Assembly: GCA_015490435.1 (NCBI GenBank)
Contig: WFXV01000242.1
Span: forward strand, 1 to 12,966
Source: Thermaceae bacterium
GTDB taxonomy: Bacteria > Deinococcota > Deinococci > Deinococcales > Marinithermaceae
DNA: 12,966 nucleotides
Direction: 5' to 3'
Shown here: positions 12,823 through 12,966 of the stretch, one piece after another
Layout: every line of letters begins with the position of its first letter
How positions within the stretch are numbered: position 1 is the stretch's first letter
Notes under the pieces: generated by a model
What the model was told of the DNA's origin: nothing
Databases searched by the model: none
The model's input: the letters and a program-made list of their open reading frames with translations, nothing else
Made by a program: the position numbers and the translations under genes

Positions 12823-12966
12823 GCCTGGAGACCGGTGGGGCGGCCAGTGGGGGGCAAGGGGCCTGCGCCGGTGCGGGCCGCGGTGCTTACCGGCGCTCAG
12901 CGGGTAGGGTCCCGACCCCGGGTCGCCTGTAGGGCGGGGGAGGGTTGGTGCATTCCGGGCGCGGGG

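Noticed and set aside
1..12966. CRISPR array, tRNA, rRNA or tmRNA
   Set aside because: No regularly spaced direct repeats and no cloverleaf or rRNA-like sequence were seen on either strand. The integrase has no adjacent tRNA att site that I can identify.

Overview
The window is GC-rich bacterial DNA with strong Shine-Dalgarno sites (AGGAGGTGAT type), frequent GTG starts and a proline/arginine/leucine-rich proteome. It reads like a thermophile of the Thermus/Deinococcota type, but this is inferred from composition and protein style only. It is an accessory region: a patchwork of insertion-sequence debris, an integrase, broken genes and two intact gene clusters. Nothing in it looks like core housekeeping.

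Layout. (1) 1-336: the 3' end of an IS transposase fused against the 3' end of a type I restriction specificity gene (hsdS). (2) 340-750: no convincing gene. (3) 751-3172: an AT-richer island. An XRE repressor and an ImmA/IrrE-type metallopeptidase (minus strand) face a two-gene plus-strand operon: a lamin-tail-domain protein and an E2 (ubiquitin-conjugating)-like protein with a C-terminal SEC-C zinc motif. The divergent region holds a consensus promoter (TTGACA-N17-TATCCT) whose -10 box sits inside a perfect dyad, a good repressor operator. (4) 3272-4507: a tyrosine recombinase on the minus strand with an unusual CoiA-like cysteine/histidine N-terminal module. (5) 4566-10581: a tightly packed plus-strand operon. 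It holds a protein made of two copies of a ~80-residue domain, a frameshifted small gene, one or two small ORFs, a compact AddB-like protein (Walker A and Fe-S cysteines kept, nuclease motif apparently lost) and a compact AddA-like helicase-nuclease. (6) 10565-11641: a 3'-truncated IS transposase and a second transposase C-terminal relic with a stop codon, related in DNA to the fragment at the start of the window. (7) 11689-12322: a Phd/YefM-type antitoxin followed by a VapC-type PIN toxin killed by an in-frame TAG. (8) 12304-12822: two unrecognised minus-strand ORFs, the upstream one missing its start.

How it may work together. Cluster 3 looks like a repressor/protease-switched accessory locus. 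The ImmA-like protease would inactivate the XRE repressor, as established for ImmR/ImmA of ICEBs1, and so release the lamin-tail plus E2-like pair. Cluster 5 looks like a mobile-element-borne DNA-end-processing system (mini-AddAB plus small partners) next to its own integrase. These two clusters are the best candidates for undescribed systems. Function is inferred in both cases.
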